64,000 nucleotides of DNA from Syncephalis fuscata (taxonomy: Eukaryota; Zoopagomycota; Zoopagomycetes; Zoopagales; Piptocephalidaceae): positions 372,001 to 436,000 of the forward strand of contig JAHLTZ010000024.1 in NCBI GenBank assembly GCA_025786725.1. The letters are read 5' to 3'. This document shows, piece by piece, positions 47,701 to 58,553 of the stretch (position 1 is its first letter; each line of letters starts with the position of its first letter). The notes below the pieces were generated by a model that was not told where the DNA came from, searched no databases, and saw only the letters and a list, made by a program, of their open reading frames with translations. Both the position numbers and the translations under genes were made by a program.

Positions 47701-47880
47701 CTGCACATCGCACCGCCCAACTACAATTCTATTTGTGTGCCGATTGACACAACTACCAACAACAAAAGTGGGTCGACATTAGAGTTTCTTTATTTAGATG
47801 AAGAACATTATCTCGCGCTTAATGACGATGTACAGCCAGTACTTTCTGAAGAAACTTGTGAAATGCTTCGCTTGATGTAA
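44776..47880 (+). CDS. cAMP-receptor/Git3-like G-protein-coupled receptor B with very long tail
   Basis: 1034 residues in one unbroken frame. The N-terminus has several NxT/S sites (NVT, NIS). Helix 1 spans about residues 61-83. The family core follows: ADRVSLRLTLGIAIGDALFSVFQVIG (92-117), WWCAICGWGYVETTLFSVFLTMCIAFNLHAVF (125-156), GIFGYDSTERTCWF (189-202) and WQWVSLFGWLALAVVYCVI (213-231). A long third cytoplasmic loop precedes helix 6 (IVLYPLVPILTQTLTIASEI) and helix 7 (AAASCPGLLNALAFIVFDP). The cytoplasmic tail of about 500 residues is Ser-rich with RRAS, RRSAS and RKSS sites suited to PKA-type kinases. Bases 45797-45853 (57 bases, GTATTA to TTATAG) look like a small in-frame intron, so the mature protein may be 19 residues shorter. 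Related receptors signal through G-alpha in nutrient or cAMP sensing. Confidence 0.88.
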   Translation: MTDLLVDQSHPSEIMVNSMMNELVNVTINEPVGGSTLSNISSDYKIINGITNAQAKLADQVIIPLNIVSIIGAFVVIFCIVYLRWRHRRLADRVSLRLTLGIAIGDALFSVFQVIGALHRNGDNWWCAICGWGYVETTLFSVFLTMCIAFNLHAVFVHNAHPGPSWESWYFVAAIVGSVGASLAPWILGIFGYDSTERTCWFRGVGTKNVLIWQWVSLFGWLALAVVYCVIAVIAVAWKLVREQALAREDEDEEQRLNEQCQHRSLLRRQLSNIAIDSAHLDLTLDLHCNPNKLEKTSARTSGRSPVSTVADMLGDTWRRVVVEVSEDSNGTNITIPVDRGINFTRIYIQQLKMYHFIIGMVGTRRDTGRNSGHCKERCSKRSFSNNTSQQDEEIVVVQVASSALRVPSRFHYRHRSLASDNMTSSLSHNECIGMEYEHQLKQKSLKMHQMIRRAAGRIVLYPLVPILTQTLTIASEIDTYINGRVRFGLYLASYAAASCPGLLNALAFIVFDPAVHNILRVVREDLLTQYRARRDSGHLGWSGQVALWALHGGQAGEVAEERARRRSARLSTDFMPFGLYRDELEAAAERSRQVTGTAITSRTSTASALSSNPDVVVHTRRASAISGETAQVYRSLAHRRYRSYSGSSATNDSSSFSLQQAHRQKIGFGVPVAIVNGSGHRKQTSSVSAQSRDQLIKGPVMRKSSGSSLGNTSAQSKPEQIISEPSATPEEASNNETDTSWITTTYGSSSGQLPTSRFSWQPPSLNDANNQCAEADAEVEASELNDKVPAMVSFSSIYTRSRRGSRISLPMTSSAWREVELAYSDIFAPLSASSVPVHEILRLAHLHVRRSASDGNISANIPSRNSSFQMDGIAPIYNVSQQTATTASSFNSSMLHDQSLSNAYAQMATAAAAATVSTPQPAHCQSTDSVIININNEPAVLPGHHLFSDISTVDESQSSQSQYSTKDIDWPTSSLHIAPPNYNSICVPIDTTTNNKSGSTLEFLYLDEEHYLALNDDVQPVLSEETCEMLRLM

Positions 47881-48154
47881 CCTACGCCATTTTTACTTTT
47901 GTCTTTGCCGCGTTGTTGGTATTCAAATCTCTTTTTTATTTTCTTTATTGCTTCTAGCCTTCACGTCATGACTGCAACTGGCTACTTTATCACTCATACT
48001 GTACATTTCACTTAAACCATCAATACACATAATCTTTTATAAAAACACATAATCATTTCAACATATCGCTATTAATAGCACAAATTATAGTAAATTTTGT
48101 ATAAAATATATTGGTTCTGTGTACACCATTGAGTCGCAAATTATGTTTACTACA

Positions 48155-48503
48155 TCAAGCTCGGTCTTTACCAAGTAGCGAGTTAAGAAATACAATCGCC
48201 ACGACCAACCAGAATAGCATACGTGCTGAGGACTGATAAGCATCACGACTCTGATTCCACCATGGATCCGGCATCTATCAAGATTCAGCGTTAGATTAGT
48301 ATTTTACACGTATTCTGCACGATCTGCATATAATTTGCTTCATAACACACGACGCGTACCTTGAATACGGCTCGACGTCGCTCCTTCTCCTGCCAGCCAT
48401 TTGGAAATATCAGATCACAATCTGCTACTTTAGACGGAATGCGCACGCCATGACTACGAGATATGCTCGTTACTCGGCCGGCAGTATGTGATTGTGAAGC
48501 CAT
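48155..48503 (-). CDS. Small single-pass membrane protein, 2 exons
   Basis: Exons 48503-48360 and 48274-48155 are joined by an 84-base GT-AG intron in phase and encode 87 residues. The N-terminal 50 residues are basic and soluble (RVTSISRSHGVRIPSK, then NGWQEKERRRAVFK). MPDPWWNQSRDAYQ follows, then one membrane helix (ARMLFWLVVAIVFLNSLL) and a short GKDRA end. The layout (soluble basic part, WW before the helix, tiny tail) suits a tail-anchored protein or a small subunit of a mitochondrial or ER complex. I do not recognise the family. It shares a 179-base intergenic region with the divergently transcribed HEAT-repeat gene. Confidence 0.5.
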
Positions 48504-48682
48504 ACTATCTGTCGTATGAATGATGTGCTATGTTTGGAGATGCAATAAATGTACAAATTATGAGATCGCGCTCACTATCAGTGTAAATATTAACACAGTT
48601 TATAAATACTTGAAATAAATGGACTTTATTAGATTAATTTCTAGTTTACATACAATTCAATAGTGCCATTCATTATTTACTC

Positions 48683-51600
48683 ATGTTGCCCGCTATTCAA
48701 GAGTGTTTACGCGCTTCTTCTTTACTGAAACTACTATTACGTGCTCCTTTTATACTCGGCGACGACGCTCGCTATCAACGCGTACTAGAATTCCTCATTC
48801 AAGCAACGTGCAGCGCAGACACAAAATGCTTTATCTCAGAACAAGAGCTTATTGAATTTGCCTGTCAAGTAACTAGTTGCCTACTATAGAATAACATGGT
48901 ATGCTTACAGTATATCTAGGGGGTGGACTATGAAAAACATGCACATTTCCGTCTACTGGCACTGACTATAAGGCTAATTGCAAGTTGGATAAATACACGA
49001 CAGAAAGACTTTTTCCAAAAACTTCTTATCCAACATCCCACTGTTATACTGACTACTGTAGAGAATATCAGCCATTCAGATGCATTAGTTCGTATGACAT
49101 GTATAGAGGCTTGGAACGAGTTGATAGTTGCAAATGAATGGGCTCAATCATGGTATGATACTATTTAATACAATGTAAAATACGCTAATAGTATACATAT
49201 AGGTTTGCCTCATCGCATAAAGGGCCATATTTCGTAGCGCATACCTTGGAAGATTCAAGCACTTATGTAAATAAAAGTATTTGTAACCTAGTTAAATACT
49301 AACTTGATGGATTTAATTAGGTCATGATAGATGGATGTCAATTTCTAACCAAAATCTTAATAGCTCCATCAAATCTTTCGCTTGATGTAATACGTGAACA
49401 AATTGTTAATGAACTTGATTTACTTGATGCACTCTCATGTTATTTGTATGATGAAGGAGAAGACGGCGATGCACAGGCACTTGTAGCGTTAGAGTTTCTA
49501 TGGACTATTAATCAAACTAAAAGTCCAAAAGCGTATTTATTTTTACTGGAGTCGCAACTGGTAAGTTTACTTCAATAACTCCATACCGTATATAACAACA
49601 AAAAATACAGTTATTTCGATATAAAAAGTTACTATTACATCCAAGTAAAATGGTACGAACAAAAATAATGGATATTCTAGAACAAGGAATACGTTGGTGG
49701 CCGGAACCACATAGTGTTTTAGGCATAGAAAGTAAGTGGAGTCCATACCTTCTAAACTATATTTATTCGTTGTATAGCATGTTTTGTCACTACTTTTGAC
49801 AATATTAGTGCAAATACATTTTTATTTGGCAAGGAGATACAGGCTGGATTAAAAGGAGAGCACGATGCAATAGATTGGTATGACGCAGCACGACTTGCTA
49901 TGTTAGCTTGTCGGTACTATCAGCCAGTCAGTGGCAGTGAAGATTTATGGCAATGCTTTTATACGGTGTTTTGGCGTTCACTGTCGATAAACATTTCAGA
50001 CACTAATGAAACGAGTAATAGCGTTGTATTTTCGGGACTAAAATCTTATGAATCCTGGCTATCCACTGTGGTGAGCCATGTAAGTACAATAAATGGCCAT
50101 ATTATTATAGTTATGTAATTGATGAAATAGCTATCGGATCGGCAACCAGCACTAGGAGAGCAAAGATGTATTGACTGGGCACTGGCTAAATCATCAGCCA
50201 TTATATGTCAACAATGGATCATGGAATTCACTATACCGCATGAAAAAGTTAGTATAATTAATTAATTAAATTATTCAATATATTGACAGTTTATTTAGCT
50301 AAAAGCCGCATTAAATTGCTTTATAAATACAGCTGTAAAGTCGTTTGATTTAGATCAATATCAAACAACGCAGATTATCGCTCGGTCTATTGCTGCACAT
50401 ATTGAAAAGATTGGTTTAACAGATACACTCAATTATTCGGTAGGTGTATATAAATGAAATTTAGCATTATTAATGTCATTCATAGCTGAACAAGCTTTTG
50501 AATAAACTGTTAGGCGTACAAGCCATAAAGCATCAAAAACTATTATGTGGTCTACAGTGCACCTTCCAGCTATATAAGCATCCATCTATTTTGTTACCGG
50601 TATGGATAATGCTAGTAATACGCTGTGTCATTAATTAATTAATTAATTAAATAATAGTATGTGGACTGTAGAGTAGTAGCATTATGTGCATTAGCGGCCA
50701 TAAGCATGCCGATATACGGGAAATGAGTTTACGCGTTGTGAAGAATATACTAAATGGGGTACATATACATAACAATGATAATAGCTGATTACTAATGCAA
50801 TAAAAAAGATGACAGAGCAACATGCAAAAGCAATAACTGTTGGGACGTGGCAAAACATCGAACAGGCGCTGACTATCGCTCTATCAGATGATGAAACGGC
50901 GGTTATATTGGCTTCTATGGATATTGTTAAGGTAGCGAAATATTAGATTATTATATAGACCATTTGCTAATAGCTGTAATAGACATACACAGTATTGCAC
51001 TATCAGCTACATGGCCATACATGGTCGTTGGTTAAAACTTTACTGCCATCGTTGCTAAGCATCATGAGCCGTCTGTCCGACGATTGGCGCTGTCAACGAC
51101 AATATCTATTTGGCATAATGAGTCATTGACAGCTGATCAAAACAGCATTTTGACTGTTATTACGTAAGTAGTAGTGTCAAAATGATTATCACTACTAAAA
51201 TGATCGAATAGTACAAATGATATAGAATTGTTGATTGGTGACGATGAGTGGGAGACACGATTGATGACATGTCATTTGCTTGAACAACTATGGCAGGCAG
51301 CGTCGAACACCACACCATCCATCCATCAGTTACTATTTTATCGATGGACAGCAGATCAGTGGTTATTGCAAGCAGTCAGTAATTAGAATATCATCTCTAT
51401 ATTTACTAATACTGGCATAGGTAACCGATAATACGCTATCAGTACGGCGTGAGGCTATACGTATTTTACATCAAATAGCACGGCAAATAAACGATGCGGA
51501 GCAAGAAACAATAGTGGACTTGAATAGCATCAGAGTATTAAAGCGGTTAAAAAGCGTCGCTTGCCTATCGATAATGATAATAAAGATGAGGATAGGTAGG

Positions 51601-51765
51601 CTATAACGCTTTGAAAAATCGATTATGGAGCTAAATTGGGCACGGTTAGAGGATGCAACTATATCCTTATCAGATACAAGTTTGCTACTAGAAGAGCTGG
51701 GCCTAACAAGCACTAACGAGGACGACTGGATGCCAGCAGCGCCATTAGTAGACGATTGCTTTTAA
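48683..51765 (+). CDS. HEAT/ARM-repeat protein, about 14 exons, ending in Asp-Asp-Cys-Phe
   Basis: Exons supported by phase include 48683-48868, 48920-about 49150, 49321-49560, 49611-49731, 49809-50079, 50131-50247, 50299-50439, 50486-50597 and further ones to 51765. Several need one restored base (near 49731, 50700 and 51040). The protein, about 850 residues, is built of helical HEAT-like units: SDALVRMTCIEAWNELIVA, HPSKMVRTKIMDILEQGI, HADIREMSLRVVKNILNG, EPSVRRLALSTTISIW. Near the end a basic cluster VKKRRLPID may be a nuclear signal. The last residues are DDWMPAAPLVDDCF. Candidate families are BRAT1, which as I recall is of similar size and inserts a Cys-containing C-terminal tail into INTS11/CPSF73-type nucleases, or PSMD5-like proteasome chaperones. 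Neither is proven. Confidence 0.6.
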
Positions 51766-53895
51766 ATTGTTTATTCTAATAACTACTATAAATGATGAAA
51801 TGAAAAATAATTTTAATACAGAAATGCAGCTATGTTGAGTGTTAAAGCAATAAAGACTGAAAATATAGATTGTTGGAACTGTAGTGATACATTACACTAA
51901 TAAACAACGCTTATTATACGATTCATTGTGTGTGCTTAACAACTTTCATTAATAAAAAGTAGCAATGCTACCTAATAATCAGTTATATACCAAGCGTACT
52001 TTATGCATTGTGTGCGTTCAATAAATTGTAACAATAGTGAGTAAATGGCATTGTATATTAATTAGTCATATATTAGCATCATGCTATACAATGTTTGCAC
52101 CAATAAATTATACTAATAGGTTGTAAGTGGTATTGTATATCGACTCATTGTATATTAATTAATATGTGCTATGTGTGTCTAATGATTTATATCAATAGAT
52201 CATAAGTAATATGTACTAATTAGTCATACACCACTTGTATATTGTTTATTATGTACATTTAATAAATACAAATGCGCTGAGTTACTTATCAAGGTAGATT
52301 GATATAGCTGTAGCGATATTATTGTCAAATCATAATGCAGTGTGCGGACAGTGTAACTATACCTGTTGATGTCATAGTTGACTGTACTTATCTGCATGTC
52401 CTAAATAATATTAATGTCATTATCATAATAAACCCAGCGTGATTCTACATTAGTATTATTATAACAATAGCCGTCAATCTTTAATAACCAAGCAGCACAT
52501 TTAGCTGATATTTAAATGTAAGCTAGAACTAAACAGCTTCCTTTCTTAAAGAGTGTCATTTCTTTGTTGATATAACATAAAATGCTTTAACCATATTTAT
52601 AATTTTATAATTTAACATATAATACTAATTAAAAAGGGATTTTAAATAAATAGATCGTTTTAGTTTTATTTATTAAATACACTGTTTTAAAAAAACCTAC
52701 CGCAATGTCTAGCAAGCTATTTAAATAACCTATATTTAACAGTATCAAAAAACCAAAAGCTATCATTGACGAGTCTAGACTTGTTAACGATTGCAATTTA
52801 AAAGAAAAACAGTAGCTTAAAAAATTTATCTTATCTGTCCTCACAAAAACAATTCCAACAACAAATGTCAATTTGTTTTGACCGCAAAAAAGCAAAAAAC
52901 TGGTCTAGTAAAATTTTCCAATGCAATATTAAACATTTTAATGGTTGTTTATAATTATGCTAATAATACTATTGAATATATCAATAAATATATTACAATG
53001 ATATTGCTACATTTTTAATTGTAAAATCAAAAGATGTACAAGTAAAAGCATTAAGTAAATATTTAATTATTTAATATACACTAATAATTGTAATAGCTTA
53101 ATATGTGTTATTATATTTTATTAAAAAACTTGATCTGCTTTTGATTCAATAAAAAAAAGGCATTGGTACAACACCATCAATAAAATGATGTAGCATTAAC
53201 CAAGTAACCAAAGGAAGGAAAGGAAGGAAAAGAAGTAGAAGTAGCTTAATCAAATGTTTTACTATTAATTTAATTAAAAAATTATTAATATTAAATAAAA
53301 TTAACTTATAATAATGACTTAAATTGGCATATTTATAATGAATGCTGTAAATGTATAAATTTTGATAATAAACTAAATAATTAGATTATAAAATTCAATT
53401 TATTATTATTTGAGTAATAATATTATGTATTTACAACACTATTAAATAACAAAAGTTACAAAGCTAAAATCCCTGACGGGAAAAAATTGCCTGATGGGAA
53501 AAAAGCTAGTTACAATAGATGCAACAATTTAATTTAAAATTTGCTTATTTACGTAATTTAGTTAATTGTAGCAATATTAACAGCAATGCTAATCTATTTT
53601 AATTGTTAAAAGACTTTCAACAATATATTTGTAATAAATACATTTTTTAAAAAATACAATACAAAAATATGCACTGTAAAAATAAAAGCCAAATTACAAA
53701 TATTTATATTTGTCTTAGTGTGTATGGTATTAATCAAACAGTTCAAACTGCATCTACTAGCTTAGATACAAAGTTATTTAATTGGATAATATATATAATA
53801 TTTATTTATGAACAATGAAACAAACGGTAATATTGAAAATAATATTTTGCTATTTTTTAATACTAATAATATTGTTAAAAGGCTGTACTATTTGT
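51766..53895. other. Very AT-rich gene-free region
   Basis: 2.1 kb including relatives of the 80-bp repeat (51990-52290, separate entry) and an extremely AT-rich part (52600-53890) with poly-A tracts and a GGAAGGAAAGGAAGGAAA run at about 53212-53230. A 20-base block CCTGACGGGAAAAAATTGCC is echoed straight after as CCTGATGGGAAAAAA (53470-53505). No gene. Confidence 0.5.
51990..52290 (-). repeat. Inverted, diverged relatives of the 80-bp repeat, about 3 copies
   Basis: Reverse-complemented, this stretch gives ATATACAATACCACTTACA followed by ACCTATTAGTATAATTTATT, and ATTAATATACAATGCCATTTAC, matching the unit seen at 1-835. The landmark TTGTATAT recurs near 52050, 52132 and, less well, 52212, so the period of about 81 bases is also preserved. 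Confidence 0.7.
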
Positions 53896-55260
53896 TTAAA
53901 CAACAACCATAGTATATCGCGGCTCTAGCATTGCGTCAAAGCCATAGGCAATCCCGCCCTGCATAAAGCAGGCCAGTACAAGTCCGGCGCTGACCTGCGA
54001 AACTATATCTTGAAAACGGGTGAAAAATGCCAAAATCAAAAATATTTGCCAATGGTGAATATGAACATTTAGTCCATCAAGTAAGCGCTCTGTTGGATCC
54101 ATTACATTCTCTTCTAATATACCAACAGCATCATCGGGCTCTTTCTGCCTGCAAAATGCCTCTGTAGGCGGCAAATTTTCAGGTATGTTTGGATTATTCT
54201 GGCCATTGTTGCTACCGGATGATGTGCGGCGCTGATTAACAGTGGAAGCAGAATCAACAATGGCTGTGGTAAACACTTTAGATGCACCGTCTATATCCAT
54301 ATTATTTGTCCTGTGTCCAGTTCATCAGAATGGCGTGTTTTGAAATTATGACTAGCAGTTTGCGAATTTGTAGATGCACCTGATAATTGCTTTGCATTGG
54401 CGTTGGTGCATCTTCAGCTTTATTTGCCGGAGTAGCTGATCTAGTATTGTTCGTTTTGCTGTGCTTAGCGTCTTCAATATCATTGTAGCTCATGCCACTA
54501 TCAATGGGCTGTATCAATGCGGTAGCCTTTGCATTCAAGCCAGATGGTGCCGTAGGTGGTGCACTAATATCATTGGGACTGTTATAGCCGTTGTTGGCCA
54601 ATGATTTTTCCTGTTGTCGCCGAGTTCGTAGTCGAACAATACGTCTTTGTGACCACCACGCACTATCTATTCTAGCTAGCAATACACCCACCAACAATAC
54701 AAGCCATGCCAGAATAAATAAGCTGATGTACCATGGCCAGAAAATATCCAAATGTATTGCTACTACAATGTGGTAGGCAGTTAGAGCAAGTATTACTGCC
54801 AGTGCTGATAGCATCACCGCCCAGACACGCCATTCCCAAATACGCCAGCCAGGCAGACTGACTCGAAGAAATGGGACCTCTACCAGCATACCGTAGGCCC
54901 ATAGGCCCAGATAAAAGCCACCACCATGACCCAATTGAAGGTGTGCGAGTACCCGCCAAACGTAAATAAAATTAGCGTATAGGCAAGTGCCTGCGTAATA
55001 TCCGAATAGTGGTCTGCAGCACACTTTGGTTTGTGCTCCCAGCGCCGCCACTGTATCCAAATATAATAAAGCGTATATGGAGCAAGTACCATAACCAGTG
55101 TGAATATTACATATGTATATGGGTCAAAACTAGCCAACGCTAGCGGTATATCTTCGCGATAACAAGCGTTAGGAAAGTCGTTCTGTGGCTGTTTACTATT
55201 AACAAGAATATCTAGTTTGCGCGCCATTAGTCTTGCTTGTCTTTCTGATATTACTGGCAT
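53896..55260 (-). CDS. Polytopic membrane protein of unknown family, three frame breaks
   Basis: One gene read through apparent one-base losses near 54899 (GGG run), about 54370 and about 54306, giving about 455 residues. The N-terminus is soluble (MPVISERQARLMARKLDILV). Helices follow: TYVIFTLVMVLAPYTLYYIW, ALAYTLILFTFGGYSHTFNWV, MVVAFIWAYG, a VEVPFLRVSLPGWRIWEWRVW turn, VMLSALAVILALTAYHIVVA and YISLFILAWLVLLVGVLLA. A cytoplasmic Ser/Asn/Pro-rich loop of about 150 residues leads to a C-terminal block VHIHHWQIFLILAFFTRF and VSAGLVLACFMQGGIAYGFDAM. The IHHWQ motif at a membrane boundary and the Gly-rich last helix look conserved, and two His could bind a metal or heme. I cannot name the family. 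Confidence 0.6.
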
Positions 55261-58200
55261 GATATTAAGATAGCAGTGGTAATGAGAAAAGAAAGCAAGA
55301 TAAAATACGAAAGGGGTCGCTGTTAATAACTAGTATGGTATCACGAGGGGGAGAGAACTAAAAGAGCGATTATACGAGTAAAGTGGCGGTCAAACAAGAA
55401 ATAAGGAGCTATCAAACAGCGACGACTGCAGTTGCTAGCATGAGAGAAAAGCAAAATGCCATATTCTCAGTGAGCGTAGTCACGTTGCACAGCAGCAGCA
55501 TGCTGAAATATACAAACAGTACAGCTAAATATAGCTATGCTTTACACCGTAATTTCTAGAAGCTATAAAATAGCTATTAATTTAAGCAATAATGGCAGCC
55601 TATTTCTTTATAACATATGTAATTTATTTATTTTAATTAAGCGACTGAACTGAACTGGTAATAGGACAGCTTGGCTTGTATTTTAAAATAGTTTTAACTT
55701 GGCCAAGCTTAAACTTATTTAATGTAGACTACTAATTTTTTGCATACGATTTAATTTGAATATTACATATGTAGCTTTGATGGTGTTGATTACAGTATTA
55801 CTACAGATACATACCAATAATCTGATCATGTGATTTTTAGGCTTCTATTGCCATAAATGGTAATAGTAATTAATTATCTGTATATAGTCACGTGATTTAT
55901 TTACATGCATACTATCTATTATCAAGCATACAGTATAATGCCCAGTTCAACATACTTGGCAGCAATCGACATAGTCGGTTATTTGTATTATACTAATAGT
56001 TAAAATATTGTGCGTGTGCTGATTTACTTGAAATAAATATTACTTATATTTATCGTTAAAGGGGAAATAGACAATAAGCCCAAACTTTTTTTACAACTAT
56101 TCCTTACTACAGCCCACTAGTATAGAATGACACTACTATTTTATTCCTGCTAAATATTATTATTTAATGTATCTTATTTATTTTAATTTATTACAAATGT
56201 TATCTAATTACAATCATTAAACTAGCGTAATTGTTAATTACTAAAGTCACTATTGTCTTTACAATATCATAACTGACCATCATATCTAAGGCAAGTGTTG
56301 TTTATTAGCATTTATCATTAAATAAACAAGTACGAAAAATAACTATGTAAGAAATTAAACGACGGATTAAAGGGTGCAAATGATTTATTAATGATTCATG
56401 TTTTGTTAGCTATTGTATAGCTTATTTCCATCAAATATAATACAACTATCTAATGTCTGCTCAAATTGTTTAGTTTATTTACAACAAATGCAATGCTAAA
56501 CTAAATGTGTATTTGGCTTAATTTACTGGTTTCATTATAGTATCAAGATAGTTAAAGTTTAAGCATATTGGCATATTCAACTGTATACTTGGTTGGTTTG
56601 ACAATTGAAACGCAATAATACGACGCAGAACAAAACAATCAGCCAGTGATTTTTCCATTTTCATGTCATTTACTTTGTCAAACAGTGTTGATACAAGACT
56701 CTCCGTTGTTATGTTTTACATTATTTCATGACTTTGTTCCAGTATATCCGTTGTAAATACTAGACTAAATCAAATTTATTATGATGTATTGCAGCTATGG
56801 AAAACATACTGTAACTATTAAATTATAATCAAGTGTAGTATCCAAATTAATAAAATATTAGTTGCTAAACAAATGTAATTAATTGGTATCAGCTATAAAT
56901 AGCAGCAAATAATTTCAGATTTAATAAATTCGTACAAATATGAAATATACTGAATAGCACATTGTTATCATTCACACACTATTTTTAAATATATCGATTA
57001 CTACATGTACGTAATAAACAGAGTTCTAATAAACTAAATATTACTATGGTATATACGATTATAAATCTGCTATGTTTTAGCTAGATCTATAAAAAACACA
57101 AATAGTTGGCAGTTTTATCTTTAAGCCATTAATGTTTCAAGCCTCAGCCATTATAGCTGGGTTGTTTTATTTTGAATTAATATATTACTCATATTATCAG
57201 TATAATATATTTTCGAATATAAAACTTGCTGAAGTGGCTAAACTACTGTGAATATCATGTATCAATAATTAAAAGCCCCCATTATTTGAGTAGTAATCTA
57301 TTTTGGTATACAATATACTATATATGTAAAAATAGTATTGCCGAGGTATTGGCCTTGTGTGATCCCTTTTTGGATTTTATCGCTTAAACAGCATGATCAG
57401 CCTTTTCAAGCTTGGAGGATTAGTTTGACCAAAGTAGTTTTTAGCAAACGTATTTACATTTTCAAATGGTGTGAAAAGACTGTAGATACAGATAAATATT
57501 TACACATAGACCATTTATTACCCATACTAACAGATATTAAGCAAAATAAATAGCCAATTACTTGCCTGAAAGCGAGAGAATTGTATTACAACTCCGCTTA
57601 AAGACAATGGGCAGAGCTTGTTAACTCAATTTATTGGACAGATTATGCGGTATTTTTGCGACTATTGCGCTGATGTTCATTCTCCGTTAAGATTTATAAT
57701 AGCCACTAGAATGACAAGCGCCATTATCGCACGTTCTACTTGTTGCGTAAATCACTTCGCCTGGCTTTTGTCACTCTACTAATATCAAACGTGTACGAGG
57801 TTGTTGAAACACGGCGTTAATAAGGGCGCTACCACTCATTGTGTGCGTGTGCAAGTTTGAAAATACCGCCATTTATATATCACTAGCCTTATTACGTTCA
57901 CTAATCCTGTTCACTTATCCTCTCTTTCTTTTTAACTAGTAGACAACGTCGCTATTGTTGTTATGACTATTGTCGTACGATTTCTATGCTAAATTCTTGT
58001 TAAGCACCTTATTTTCTCTACTGCGCTCTTTTCAAATCACTCATTTGACTAAGCTTAAGATTATTGCTGGCCAATAATTGCTTTATTTTAACTTTCAGCT
58101 TAGCATCTCTCACTCACTCACTCACTTCTATTCTTTTTCACCTTTCGTTGGTTCGCCTTTATCGATTCATCGTTCTAGCACAGTGCGTGGCACCCCTTTC

Positions 58201-58553
58201 TTCTCATTCTTATTTTTCTTCTATACAGCTGCTAACGCCGATTCCTTACCATCCTCCTGCCGCATTGACAGCGTAGTCATTTCGGATTATTCTTGCATTA
58301 TTCACTATACGCCAGCGTCCCTTAGTAACCGTTGACGCTGTTTCATTTCCCTGACCGAGTGCAAGCCACTTGCTTCTCCTACACTATCTCTTTGTGTTTT
58401 ATTGCCGTTGTTGTTTTTTTGTCTATCAATATCGATCCCCTGTGTAGTATCTGACTACTAGCCAGATCGCTTTTATTAACTATACAACAACAATAGTAAC
58501 TATTATTACAACTTTTACTACAAAGGCCATTAAAGTACCGTGTTATTTACACC
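55261..58553. other. Long divergent promoter region
   Basis: 3.3 kb between the membrane protein (-) and the copper ATPase (+). Mostly AT-rich and without coding frames that can be supported; the frame 57338-57553 shows no family resemblance. From 57.9 kb to the ATG the sequence is pyrimidine-rich with a (CTCA)n run near 58111-58124 and many TTCTTC blocks, typical of a long 5' leader. No RNA gene is visible. Confidence 0.5.

Noticed and set aside
51671-51680. ATATCCTTAT inside the HEAT-repeat gene
   Set aside because: The sequence is read in frame within the last exon (DATISLSD), so it is coding sequence, not an intron start.
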